From Nitrospiraceae bacterium (lineage in GTDB: Bacteria; Nitrospirota; Nitrospiria; Nitrospirales; Nitrospiraceae), in contig JABFSG010000038.1 in the NCBI GenBank assembly GCA_013140715.1, positions 1 to 64,000 of the forward strand: a DNA stretch of 64,000 bases, written 5' to 3'. Positions 1 through 9,166 of the stretch are shown in pieces (position 1 is the first letter of the stretch; each line of letters starts with the position of its first letter). The position numbers and the translations under genes were made by a program. The notes under the pieces were generated by a model, which saw only the letters and a program-made list of their open reading frames with translations, did no database searches and was not told where the DNA came from.

Positions 1-11
1 GTATTGAACGG

Positions 12-647
12 GTGCGATTCACCTCCCCGCACCCCAAAGACTTTCCGCTTTCACTATTGGAAGCCGTCGTGTCCCACCCCAATATTTGCAAACAAATTCA
101 TTTGCCGGTGCAATCCGGCAGCGACAGCATCCTCGGCCTTATGAATCGCACCTATACCAATAAAGAGTATCGCGCCTTGGTCGACCATATCCGCACCCTA
201 CGGTCGGACATCGTCCTCAGCACCGATATCATCTGTGGTTTTTGTGGGGAAAGCGAGGCAGATTTTGCCGAGACCTATCGGTTGGTTGAGGAAACACGGT
301 TTCACTCAGCCTTTATCTTCAAATACTCTGAACGGAAGCACACCATCGCTGCACGGAAGTTTTCCGACGATGTTTCTGAAGAGATAAAGACCGAACGGGT
401 CACGCAGCTTTTCGACCTCCAACGGAACATTTCCTACGAGCGCAACCGAGAATATCTAAAGACAACAGTTCCCGTCTTGGTCGAAGGAGACGCGAAACGA
501 TCCACCGAACAGGGTATGGGAAAATCGGATGGTAACATCACAGTCATTTGGGACAAACGTGCGATATCGGCTCGACCGGGAGACATGGTCTCTCTAGCCA
601 TCTATGATGCCTCTTCCACAACATTGTATGCGGAATACCCCCTGTAG
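12..647 (+). CDS. miaB: MiaB-like tRNA methylthiotransferase, C-terminal part (5' end probably outside window)
   Basis: Protein has HLPVQSGSDSIL..M.R.Y and DIICGFCGESEADF motifs and a TRAM-like tail; the N-terminal Fe-S/radical SAM motif is missing, consistent with truncation by the window edge. Confidence 0.85.
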   Translation: MRFTSPHPKDFPLSLLEAVVSHPNICKQIHLPVQSGSDSILGLMNRTYTNKEYRALVDHIRTLRSDIVLSTDIICGFCGESEADFAETYRLVEETRFHSAFIFKYSERKHTIAARKFSDDVSEEIKTERVTQLFDLQRNISYERNREYLKTTVPVLVEGDAKRSTEQGMGKSDGNITVIWDKRAISARPGDMVSLAIYDASSTTLYAEYPL

Positions 648-1062
648 ATTGAATCGCTAGCCTCTCCTTAATTCCTAAGACTCATTTCTGTAGAACTGTC
701 TGAGAAAACGAACACTTCTGAACATAATCTGTTTATGAATTTCCCTCTCCACTATGTCTTTCGAGACTGATGAAGCATTACAACCTAGATGATGATCCGA
801 AACGAAATGGGAATCTACCTAAGCATAGGCGATACAATCGACAAAATATCATTAATACTCTATATGTCTTATCAAATAGTTATGTTATATACCTCATGTG
901 AAATCTCCTGCCTGTACTGAATCGCGCTGGTCCATAATCCTTCTCTTTTTCATTGCAATTGTCCCAGTGACCTACTACACGATCTTTATTGCTACTGCAG
1001 GCATAACCTTTGCTTGCACCCATACGACGTAACTATACGAATTCACTCTCTGGAGATGAAGC

Positions 1063-1194
1063 ATGGTCGAGAATCAAGATCCCGGCATGAAAGAAAAAGT
1101 AGATAGCTCCATGAGCCTGGAAACCCGAATTGCGATGGGACTTTTCGGATGGCTCGCACTGAGCATGGCACTGATGGGTCTGGGAATCTGGTAA
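1063..1194 (+). CDS. Small (43 aa) single-TM protein, not in the ORF track
   Basis: Hand translation: MVENQDPGMKEKVDSSMSLETRIAMGLFGWLALSMALMGLGIW; hydrophobic C-terminal segment; ctggag upstream of ATG. Confidence 0.5.
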   Translation: MVENQDPGMKEKVDSSMSLETRIAMGLFGWLALSMALMGLGIW

Positions 1195-1267
1195 TCCCCG
1201 CAGACACACCACCCCGACTTTCGCATGAGAGATCACCAACACTCGTCCTGAAAGAAGGAGAGTCGCC

Positions 1268-2197
1268 ATGAAAAGCTGTCTCATACTCACAAATATGCAC
1301 AACCCTATCATGCGGAGCCTCCTTGGTATCGCTGCATGCGCCCTTATCGTCAGCGGTTGTGCCAGCGGAGCAAAACTCACCGACAATGCAAAAGGCAGCG
1401 TCTACCTGGAAGAAGTGACTGATTTGTCGTTTGAAGCCAGCCATCCCGCCGCAATCGATCAACAGACCATCGCAAAGGTCGTGAAAGGGATATATCGCAA
1501 CGATGGCATGAACGGATCTTCGAGAATGTCCGTTGGTGGCAGCAAGCCGATGAGAATTTTCAGCGATGAGGATGCAGAATTTCTATCCCCCCTGCTCGCC
1601 CAAGGCTTAGCAAAAGCGAAACCTGAACAGCTTGTTTGGTTCCGCATATCCTCATCGGCAGGGTCAGGCTCTGAACCCACCACGGGCAGTATTTATGTGC
1701 AGAATAAATCCATCTATTTGACCCTTGGAAAGGGTCTCCAACCGACGGATTTCATGCCTGAATCGGCGGCGCGCACGGAGCTGGCTCCGGCCTATGCGTC
1801 AGATGGTGTACCTGACGCCCTTACAATGGTCATCGACTACTATGCGCTGGCCACGGCTCCAATGCCCGCTGCCATACCGACCGTGAAAACCGTGCCGTTC
1901 GCTCCGGTTACCTCCACGGTGGCAGCCGTTTCTGAAAAGACTGACAATGGCTCTCCCAGCGCTCCTCAGGAAACGGCGCAGGGCGACTCTATGACTCAGA
2001 AACTCACTGACTTGAAGAAAGCCAACGAAGCGCTCTACAAGAAAGATACCGAAATCATGATGCTCCGTAAGGAATCTGAGTGGATGAAACGCGAACTGCG
2101 GAACCGCGACGAAGAGATTAACGCGATGAGATCGATGAAAGCCTATTCCAGATTGACGCCGAAGAAGAATCCAGCACAGGCGACAAGGAGTCGCTAG
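1268..2197 (+). CDS. Hypothetical lipoprotein with C-terminal coiled coil
   Basis: Lipobox-like IVSGCASG; charged heptad-like C-terminus; gaaggaga RBS upstream. Confidence 0.75.
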   Translation: MKSCLILTNMHNPIMRSLLGIAACALIVSGCASGAKLTDNAKGSVYLEEVTDLSFEASHPAAIDQQTIAKVVKGIYRNDGMNGSSRMSVGGSKPMRIFSDEDAEFLSPLLAQGLAKAKPEQLVWFRISSSAGSGSEPTTGSIYVQNKSIYLTLGKGLQPTDFMPESAARTELAPAYASDGVPDALTMVIDYYALATAPMPAAIPTVKTVPFAPVTSTVAAVSEKTDNGSPSAPQETAQGDSMTQKLTDLKKANEALYKKDTEIMMLRKESEWMKRELRNRDEEINAMRSMKAYSRLTPKKNPAQATRSR

Positions 2198-2202
2198 TCC
2201 CC

Positions 2203-2919
2203 TCAGCCGACATTCAATAATTCTGGCTGAAGTAAGACCACTTCACTGGATAGGGGCTCTCGAAAATTCATTCGGCAATAACAGGCATAGGTCACATAAG
2301 TATCCTGTAAGCAGTATCGAGCCAACTCGATCCCCTGCCCGCTCCCCCACATTTCAGCCACCTGAGCCCCGCTGCCCGATTTAGTTTCGACCTTCAGGGC
2401 TCGCGCCAGTACATCGAGCTTTACCCATCCACGCATATCCCAATTGCTCCAGATCGCCATCGTGTCGTAGACCGGTTCCGTACGGAACTTGGCAAGGTTG
2501 ATCTCCAGACTCGGCTTGACCTGATGGATCATCGACCGCTTCTTAATGAAGGGTAAATCGAAACCCAACCCATTATGGGTAATGAAAAGCGACGGACGGT
2601 TCTGAGCTAAACGGCTCCAGAATTGCCGTAACAACTCCCGTTCATCCCCGCCATACCAGGCCACCGACCCACGCGGTTCGAGCTGATCGGAAAATTCCAA
2701 CAGGCCGATACAAACGATCTGACTGAAGGTTCCGTCGAAGGCCGACTTCCCATACTGTTCATCCTCAACACGGCGCTCAGCCTCAGCAGCTCCTGCTGCG
2801 AACAAGTCATACCCCTCGCCGGCCGGCTCTGGCTCGCCGATTGACGGAAGCTTTCCCGCCAGACGCGCCCATTCTTCACGAGGCGTTTGAATGGTCTCGA
2901 TATCCAAGACAACCTTCAT
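2203..2919 (-). CDS. PolB-related 3'-5' exonuclease
   Basis: VLDIETIQTP, ITHNGLGFDLPFI and YCLQDTYVTY (exonuclease I-III-like motifs). Confidence 0.8.
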   Translation of the reverse strand: MKVVLDIETIQTPREEWARLAGKLPSIGEPEPAGEGYDLFAAGAAEAERRVEDEQYGKSAFDGTFSQIVCIGLLEFSDQLEPRGSVAWYGGDERELLRQFWSRLAQNRPSLFITHNGLGFDLPFIKKRSMIHQVKPSLEINLAKFRTEPVYDTMAIWSNWDMRGWVKLDVLARALKVETKSGSGAQVAEMWGSGQGIELARYCLQDTYVTYACYCRMNFREPLSSEVVLLQPELLNVG

Positions 2920-3320
2920 AGTGTCTTCCCTATGTTCTCTCGCTGTACAGCTTCAATGATCGGACGGTCCGCTGGAGGAAACTCAAAATCGCCCAACTCA
3001 TGCGGAAAAACCCACCGAATTTCTGCGCAGTCGATTGCTGTGGCCTGCCCCGATTCAATCCTGCAGTGGAAAAAATGCAGCTCCACGGTTTTCTCCTCAT
3101 ACTCGTGCCGGACAACTTGAAACGGAATCGGCACATCGATGCATATACCCAGCTCCTCGAACAACTCTCGCCTCAAACATTCTTCCAAGGTTTCACCAGG
3201 TTCGCACTTTCCGCCTGGAAATTCCCAAAAGCCGGCCAAGTGCACACCCGGGCTCCGTCGAGCGATCAGGTAGCGACCCTCACGATAGATAAGACCGGCG
3301 GCGACTTCGACCACCTTCAT
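2916..3320 (-). CDS. mutT: MutT-type NUDIX hydrolase (8-oxo-dGTP diphosphatase-like)
   Basis: NUDIX box GGKCEPGETLEECLRRELFEELGI; overlaps neighbouring genes by 4 bp. Confidence 0.85.
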   Translation of the reverse strand: MKVVEVAAGLIYREGRYLIARRSPGVHLAGFWEFPGGKCEPGETLEECLRRELFEELGICIDVPIPFQVVRHEYEEKTVELHFFHCRIESGQATAIDCAEIRWVFPHELGDFEFPPADRPIIEAVQRENIGKTL

Positions 3321-4060
3321 ACCGCACCATGCGCTCTGCGCGTTTTCTGTTCGAATGGATACGACTTACACAACGATTTCATCGGACATTGGCCGCAGGA
3401 CGGATTTCTCGCCGTGCAGCAGGTCGCTCCAAAATCCATGAGCGCCTGGTTGAAGTCATAGCCCTTCCCACGCGGGATTAAGGATTCCGACAATTCCCAC
3501 AGTTTCGGTTTTTGAGTCTTGGGATCGCCCTTTGCCAGAAACACCCGATGGAGAACTCGAATGACGTTCGTATCCAGGATCGGCGCATCCTCGTTGAAGG
3601 CGAACGAGCGAATCGCACCGGCCGTATAACGTCCAATTCCCTTGAACGACAACAATTCCTCCTCATCGCTCGGAAGCCGGCCTCCATACCGCTCCACAGT
3701 CTCGCATGCAATACTGTGCAACCGCTCCGGACGGATATTGTAGCCGAGCGGATACCAGGTCTTCTTCACATCCGAGACCGGCGCATCAGCCAACTCTTCA
3801 AAGCTCGGGTACCGGCCTAAAAATTCATGGTACTTCGGAATCACCCGATCGACCTGCGTCTGTTGCAACATCACTTCTGAGACTAAAATATGATAGGGGT
3901 CGGAGGTCTTCCGCCAAGGCAAATCACGGCCATGTTTCCCGTACCATTTCAACAGCCGGGTCTGAAAACGGCGCTTCCGTGAGGCATCGAGACCCTGAGG
4001 CTTCTTCAAGCCCTTCTTCTTGCGTTGCGAGGTTGTTCGAGAACCTGAAATGGTGGGCAT
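3317..4060 (-). CDS. mutY: A/G-specific adenine glycosylase, short form
   Basis: DLPWRKTSDPYHILVSEVMLQQTQVDRVIPKY, FKGIGRYTAGAI, CX6CX2CX5C Fe-S loop; no C-terminal NUDIX-like domain, but a separate MutT follows. Confidence 0.9.
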   Translation of the reverse strand: MPTISGSRTTSQRKKKGLKKPQGLDASRKRRFQTRLLKWYGKHGRDLPWRKTSDPYHILVSEVMLQQTQVDRVIPKYHEFLGRYPSFEELADAPVSDVKKTWYPLGYNIRPERLHSIACETVERYGGRLPSDEEELLSFKGIGRYTAGAIRSFAFNEDAPILDTNVIRVLHRVFLAKGDPKTQKPKLWELSESLIPRGKGYDFNQALMDFGATCCTARNPSCGQCPMKSLCKSYPFEQKTRRAHGAV

Positions 4061-4362
4061 ACGACGTCAATCCAATGGGGCATTCTAGAAGCGCGTCAGC
4101 CGGAAATCAAATGGAGCTCACGCGGAACAGCCTAATGAGCACATCGGTGACAGGCGCGATAAATTGAGTTGTTTCATCTGGTTGACCATGCTTATCTGGC
4201 TCCGCCGACTCCCGGAAAATCTTTAGCCAGGAGATTGTCAAAGGTCTCTATTTCTTTGACAACCTCCTGCTCAGCAATTAGTCTCTTCTGAGCGTCGGCA
4301 ATAACATCGGCGAAAGCCTTAGCACAAGAGCTCTGTGGAGAAGAGCGATCTGTTCAGGGATT

Positions 4363-4683
4363 TTGATGACGGAACATAGGCAGCGCATTCGCTATAAAGT
4401 GGAATTCCCTGCGACATTCTCAAGCGATCATGCCGGAATGGAGATCGTATACAACCTCGGGATAGGTGGCTGTAAAATGGTCAGCCATCGGAAGATCAAA
4501 AGTGGAGATCATATCTCCGTGCATCTGAATATTCCGAAACACAAAACTCCCATCTCGATCCGAACCGCCAAAGTCCAGTGGGTCCTGGAACATGGGTTCG
4601 GAGTAGAGTTTTTTGAAATACAGGAACAGGAACGAGCCCGCCTGGAGCAATTCCTAGCAACCCAAATCCACGTTGCCTCGTAA
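4363..4683 (+). CDS. PilZ domain protein
   Basis: HRQRIRYKVEFPATFSSD...NLGIGGCKMVS. Confidence 0.8.
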   Translation: MMTEHRQRIRYKVEFPATFSSDHAGMEIVYNLGIGGCKMVSHRKIKSGDHISVHLNIPKHKTPISIRTAKVQWVLEHGFGVEFFEIQEQERARLEQFLATQIHVAS

Positions 4684-4704
4684 AAACTCGCTCAATGCAA
4701 AACT

Positions 4705-5031
4705 ATGGTTACTAGAAAGCATCCCCGATTTACCGTGTCGCTCTCCAGCACCTTGGTGCATAAGGACCAGTTTCGCCATGCTGGGTCCGTCCGAAATATT
4801 TCGGCCAAGGGATGCCGCGTCGAGAGTATGATCAGCCCCTTTACCGGTATGCAGCTCACCATGCAGTTGCACGTCCCAGGCGAGCCCCAGCCTATTTTAA
4901 TCGCCAACGCCGCCGTCCGCTGGTCCGGGGCTTCCGGCATCGGCGTAGAATTCCTGACTGTGGCACCCCCGCATCAAGACCGACTGGACCACATGATCCA
5001 ACAGCTTCAGCCTAAGACCAGCCCTCAATAG
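4705..5031 (+). CDS. PilZ domain protein (tandem paralogue)
   Basis: RKHPRFTVSLSSTLVHKD...VRNISAKGCRVES. Confidence 0.8.
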   Translation: MVTRKHPRFTVSLSSTLVHKDQFRHAGSVRNISAKGCRVESMISPFTGMQLTMQLHVPGEPQPILIANAAVRWSGASGIGVEFLTVAPPHQDRLDHMIQQLQPKTSPQ

Positions 5032-5040
5032 CAGGCTGCC

Positions 5041-5128
5041 ATTGATCTGGTTTCTCTGGTTTGCTGGTTCGTTTGGTGTCTTCGGTTGTGCGAACTAAAC
5101 AAACCAGACAAACCAAATGAACAAGCTA
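5041..5128. repeat. Intergenic TTTGG/CCAAA palindrome (family W, copy 1)
   Basis: tgatctggtttctctggtttgctggttcg...cgaactaaacaaaccagacaaaccaaatgaac; arms complementary; related copies near 32.9, 38.1 and 47.2 kb. Confidence 0.7.
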
Positions 5129-5196
5129 GGCCGGCGGACTTCATCACCAGCCTGCCAGTTGCATTTTAGGCGCTCGCCTCCGTATTCTCCGCCTGT

Positions 5197-5400
5197 ATGG
5201 ATCTCTCACAACTTTCCCAAGAACAGCTCAAAGGACTCGTACGTGGAATCGTCGACGATCGCCTGCGCGAGCTCCTAGGCGATCCAGACCTGGGACTGCC
5301 ACTTGGCGACGGCCTCCGCGCCCGGCTGAAAGAGTCTTTGTCGAGCAAAGAAAGACTATCCGGCGAAGACGTCGCGGACCAACTCGGCCTCCGCTGGTAA
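5197..5400 (+). CDS. Small antitoxin-like protein
   Basis: 67 aa acidic protein immediately upstream of a RelE/ParE-like ORF. Confidence 0.5.
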   Translation: MDLSQLSQEQLKGLVRGIVDDRLRELLGDPDLGLPLGDGLRARLKESLSSKERLSGEDVADQLGLRW

Positions 5401-5407
5401 GGATGAT

Positions 5408-5671
5408 ATGGCCTGGTACCGGCTTGCCTACCGCCCAACCACCCTCAAGGACCTGGCAAACCTTGAGCCTTCTATGGCACAGAGGCTCCTGGACAAGACA
5501 AAATGGATCGCCTCCAACATCGACAACTTGCGCCACGAACCGATCTCGCCGGACTTGCCTGGCCTGTCTAAATATGCTGTTGAGGACTGGCGAATTTTCT
5601 ACTCCATCGACCGGGACGATCATCTGGTCGACATTCACGGCTTCATCCGCCAGAAGGAACTCCGTTTATGA
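5408..5671 (+). CDS. RelE/ParE-superfamily toxin-like protein
   Basis: MAWYRLAYRPTTLKDLANLEPSMAQRLLDKTKWI...LPGLSKYAVEDWRIFYSIDRDDHLVDIHGFIRQKEL matches RelE fold pattern. Confidence 0.7.
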   Translation: MAWYRLAYRPTTLKDLANLEPSMAQRLLDKTKWIASNIDNLRHEPISPDLPGLSKYAVEDWRIFYSIDRDDHLVDIHGFIRQKELRL

Positions 5672-5982
5672 TTGCCGTCACGATTGCCGCCATTGCGCAG
5701 CTGAAAACGATCCAAATCCATCACCCTGAAGATCCCGTCGTCCGTATTTCCGTACGTGACGTCGACGATTCACGTTTGAGTTTCAGTATCACGCTGGAAG
5801 CAACCACCAAGCCTGACGACGATATTCAGCAGGTCGATGGCCTCACGATTGCCGTGGATCAGAGAAGTGCTCCACGGATGGAAGGAGTAACAGTCGACTA
5901 CTCGGAGTCAGCAGGGTTTCGCTTTCTCCACGGCGGCGAAGGCCCCGCCATGCCGTTTCTCACGATTCCGACCCTTAATTAA
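5668..5982 (+). CDS. HesB/IscA-like protein lacking all cysteines
   Basis: MIAVTIAAIAQLKTIQ...GLTIAVDQRSAPRMEGVTVDYSESAGFRF resembles A-type carriers, no Cys in the protein; ATGA overlap with the toxin ORF. Confidence 0.55.
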   Translation: MIAVTIAAIAQLKTIQIHHPEDPVVRISVRDVDDSRLSFSITLEATTKPDDDIQQVDGLTIAVDQRSAPRMEGVTVDYSESAGFRFLHGGEGPAMPFLTIPTLN

Positions 5983-6012
5983 TTGAATGAGCGTCTGTAG
6001 GCTACGCTCTGG

Positions 6013-6185
6013 CAGGATGCTCAAACAAGCGGTCCAGCAAGGCCGCAGCAAGCGAAGAAGCGAGGCGTAGACTGTTTTCACCCAGCCCACCCATCGCCTG
6101 TGGGAACAGGCGTTCTCCCAGGCCGTACGTTGAGCCTCTGAGCGCGGCGAGAACGCCGCTGGACACCCGTTTCAGCATCCTGCTA
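6013..6185 (+). repeat. Quasi-palindromic intergenic element, family A (copy 1, with internal extension)
   Basis: caggatgctcaaacaagcggtccagcaaggccgcagc...gtacgttgagcctctgagcgcggcgagaacgccgctgg...ttcagcatcctgctag. Confidence 0.8.
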
Positions 6186-6719
6186 GAGGCGGTCTGGGAG
6201 GCTGGCCACATGCACCTGGAACTCGCCCCGCGTCACATCGTCGACATAGCGTCGCAGGGCGTCCTTGACCACGGGGAACGCAATCTGGTCCCAGGGAATG
6301 GCGGAGAGTGAGAAGAGCTGCACTTCTAGGCTTTCCTCACCGGCCCCGAAGTCCGGCGACCGCATCGGTCCTCGAAACACCAAGTAAGCCTGGCCGATGT
6401 GTGGAAGGCTCAGAACCGCGAAGAGGCTGATCCGCTCCATCTGAGCCTGCGCTTCTTCGAATGTCTCACGAGCGGCCGCCTGCTCGATACTCTCACCGAT
6501 TTCCATGAAACCGGCAGGAAAGGTCCAGAAACCCGATTTGGGTTCGATGGCGCGTCGGCAGAGAAGAATATCTCCATTCCATTCGGGAATACAGCCTGCA
6601 ACGATCTTGGGATTGTGATAATGAATAGCCCGGCAGGCCTCGCAGACAAAGCGAGGCAAGTTGTCGCCATCAGGAACTTTCTTTGTGACCGGAGCGCCGC
6701 AAGCGCTGCAATAATTCAT
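6183..6719 (-). CDS. NUDIX hydrolase with N-terminal zinc ribbon (NADH pyrophosphatase-like)
   Basis: CSACGAPV...CEACRAIHYHNPK; NUDIX-type FPAGFMEIGESIEQAAARETFEEAQ. Confidence 0.85.
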   Translation of the reverse strand: MNYCSACGAPVTKKVPDGDNLPRFVCEACRAIHYHNPKIVAGCIPEWNGDILLCRRAIEPKSGFWTFPAGFMEIGESIEQAAARETFEEAQAQMERISLFAVLSLPHIGQAYLVFRGPMRSPDFGAGEESLEVQLFSLSAIPWDQIAFPVVKDALRRYVDDVTRGEFQVHVASLPDRL

Positions 6720-6760
6720 ATCCAGGACGTAGTCGTGAAACGAGATACGAATAACGCTTC

Positions 6761-7963
6761 ATGAATAACGATGCGATGACCATGGATAGCACAAAACGAC
6801 GGTTCTTTGCACCCTGCCCGCGCGGGCTCGAAGGCGTGCTCGAAACAGAACTCCATGGCCTCGGCGTGCCGGCGACGACCAAGACAGAAGGCGGTATCGG
6901 CTTTACAGCCCCCTGGTCGACCATGTACTGGGTGAATCTGAAATCTCACATTGCCAGCCGTGTACTCTGGGAAGTCGGTCACAGCCCCTATCGCTCCGAA
7001 GAGGATGTCTACCGTGCCGCCTATGCGCTTGCCTGGCCCGAATGGTTTGCACCATCGCAGACCATCAAAGTCAAGGTCAGCGCGCGCCGTTGTCCCCTCC
7101 CCAGCCTGGACTTTCTCACCCTCCGGATCAAAGACGCAGTCTGCGATAAGTTCGTCGCCGCCAGACACAGAAGACCCAGCGTCGATACAGAGCGCCCGAA
7201 TATCAGGCTGGATGCCTTTCTCGACCAACAGACCGTCACGTTCTATCTCGACACCTCCGGCGAGCCGTTGTTTAAACGCGGGCATCGGATCGGCTCCGTC
7301 GAAGCGCCGTTGAGAGAAAATCTGGCAGCCGGAATACTCCGACTTGCCGGCTGGACCCCCAAAGAGATCCTGCTCGACCCCATGTGCGGAAGCGGCACCA
7401 TTCCACTCGAAGCCACCTTGATGGCCCGTCAAATCCCGCCTGGTATCTCTCGGAACTTTGCCTTCGAGCGGCTGCTGATCCACGATAGCCAACGTTGGGG
7501 CCATCTGCGCGAAGCGGCCCGTGCCAAACAACTGGCCGACGTTCCGTCCGCCATCTATGCCTCCGACCATGATCCAGCAATGGTAAAGATCGCGCAACGG
7601 ACATTTCAGAGCGCGGGGGTGGGGATCGATGTCCGCCTGAAGCAAAGCGATATTCTCGATTTCGAAGCCCCTGCCGACCAGGGCGTGATGGTAATCAACC
7701 CTCCCTATGGAGTCCGCCTCAGTCAGCCGGATGAGTTGGAATCGTTCTATCCCAAACTCGGCGATTGGCTGAAACAGCGGTTCGCTGGATGGCGCACCTA
7801 TATACTGACCGGCGATGCCCGCGTGCCGAAACTAATCGGCCTCGCCCCCTCCAAACGCATTCCGCTCTTCAATGGAGCGTTGGAATGCCGGCTCTATGAA
7901 TTTCTCATCGTCCAAGGAGGAGCGCGGCGACGTCTTGCTCCACCGCCGCAGCCTATAGGTTAG
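6761..7963 (+). CDS. THUMP-domain class I SAM RNA methyltransferase (RlmL/YpsC-like)
   Basis: LLDPMCGSGTIPLEA, VMVINPPYGVRL, N-terminal THUMP-like region. Confidence 0.88.
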   Translation: MNNDAMTMDSTKRRFFAPCPRGLEGVLETELHGLGVPATTKTEGGIGFTAPWSTMYWVNLKSHIASRVLWEVGHSPYRSEEDVYRAAYALAWPEWFAPSQTIKVKVSARRCPLPSLDFLTLRIKDAVCDKFVAARHRRPSVDTERPNIRLDAFLDQQTVTFYLDTSGEPLFKRGHRIGSVEAPLRENLAAGILRLAGWTPKEILLDPMCGSGTIPLEATLMARQIPPGISRNFAFERLLIHDSQRWGHLREAARAKQLADVPSAIYASDHDPAMVKIAQRTFQSAGVGIDVRLKQSDILDFEAPADQGVMVINPPYGVRLSQPDELESFYPKLGDWLKQRFAGWRTYILTGDARVPKLIGLAPSKRIPLFNGALECRLYEFLIVQGGARRRLAPPPQPIG

Positions 7964-8056
7964 GAGTGGCACCTCCGTACCAGTTGCCGACTGCTTCGGC
8001 CTCAAGGAGAACGATACTGGACGCTGGTGGCCGGCTACCTGAAGATTCAGGTGCGG

Positions 8057-8971
8057 TTAGCCAAAAACCGAGGCCGCCAATTGCGGGAGCCAGGGAAGCA
8101 GGGCCACGCCCAGACAGATCGAGAGCGCCACGATCGAGGCGACCAGATCTTCATCCAGTCCGGTTTCTGCCGCAAAGATCACCGCCGTCACCGCCGAGGG
8201 CATCCCACCGATCAGAATCACCACCGCCCGTTCCACTCCCGTGAGATTCAGCAGCCAGGCCGCCATCCATCCCAGCAACAGCCCTCCCGCCATCCGCACC
8301 GCCACACCCAGGCATGTCAATGCCAAGGTCCGCCGCACCGAAGCAAAACTGATTGAGAGGCCGAGGAGGAGACTCGCGAGCGGAGTCGTCGTCATATGCA
8401 CCGGCGTGAGGATGTCGCGGAGCCACGAAGGCAGATGGAGTCCGGCGGCCTTCAGCACCAGCATAACGACCAGGGCCCAGAACGGAGGAGCGGAGAACAG
8501 GCGTATCAGGGCCGAGCGAGCTGAAGACAACGCAGAGCCATGCCAGAGGGCCAGCGCATAGAGAACCGTCAGGGTGAGGGTGGTTTGTCCGAGATCGAAG
8601 AGAATCGCCTGCGCGAGCCCCTCTTCTCCAAATGTCGCCAACGCCACCGGATAGGCAAAGTAAACGGAATTGATGCAGCCTACTGCAAGCAACCACCCAC
8701 CCTGTGACGGGCGAGAAAGGTGCAACAACCGAACGAGGGGCCAGGAGCACAGCAGCAGCGGAAGCGTCACAAGGCAGGCAGCCAGCGGCAGTTTCCAGGC
8801 CGTCGGCGCGAAAGCCACGCGATCCAGCGAAACGAGAATCGTCGCTGGCAGGCTGACAGAAAAGACGAGCGCCCCTAGCCTTTCTGCATGGGCCTTCCCG
8901 AGCAGGCCAAACAGACGAAGCAATGCGCCGACAACGAATAACACGAGAAATATCTGCAGAGACGCAGGCAT
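8057..8971 (-). CDS. AEC-family (auxin efflux carrier-like) permease
   Basis: Approximately 10 hydrophobic segments; GGMPSAVTAVIFAAETGLDEDLVASIVALS C-terminal AEC pattern. Confidence 0.8.
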   Translation of the reverse strand: MPASLQIFLVLFVVGALLRLFGLLGKAHAERLGALVFSVSLPATILVSLDRVAFAPTAWKLPLAACLVTLPLLLCSWPLVRLLHLSRPSQGGWLLAVGCINSVYFAYPVALATFGEEGLAQAILFDLGQTTLTLTVLYALALWHGSALSSARSALIRLFSAPPFWALVVMLVLKAAGLHLPSWLRDILTPVHMTTTPLASLLLGLSISFASVRRTLALTCLGVAVRMAGGLLLGWMAAWLLNLTGVERAVVILIGGMPSAVTAVIFAAETGLDEDLVASIVALSICLGVALLPWLPQLAASVFG

Positions 8972-9058
8972 GCGAAAGAGTAGCAGAAACGATTGACCGG
9001 GACCTACGGAAAGGCGATGCCCACTGCCAACTCACGCCGCCGACTCAAACCGGCTGAG

Positions 9059-9087
9059 TTGACACACCATCTGGCAAAAAGTAGCCT
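9059..9087 (+). promoter_or_regulatory. Candidate sigma70-type promoter TTGACA-N17-TAGCCT
   Basis: Same module with 17-nt spacer occurs at 10608-10636 upstream of another gene. Confidence 0.45.
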
Positions 9088-9166
9088 ATTCTCGTTCTCG
9101 GCCGTTGCCTGGATCCTGAGAAAGGAGGACCTCTTCCGGCATTCGCAATTCGAAAGGAGCCCTACC

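Noticed and set aside
1043-1462. Minus-strand ORFs 1033..1386 and 1043..1462
   Set aside because: Antisense shadows of the lipoprotein gene and upstream region; no recognisable domain.
6716-7645. 309-aa minus ORF opposite the THUMP methyltransferase
   Set aside because: Antisense to a clear conserved gene in GC-rich sequence; composition typical of a shadow ORF.
8151-9035. 294-aa minus ORF overlapping the AEC permease in another frame
   Set aside because: Arg/Ala/Gly-rich shadow frame of the real permease ORF.
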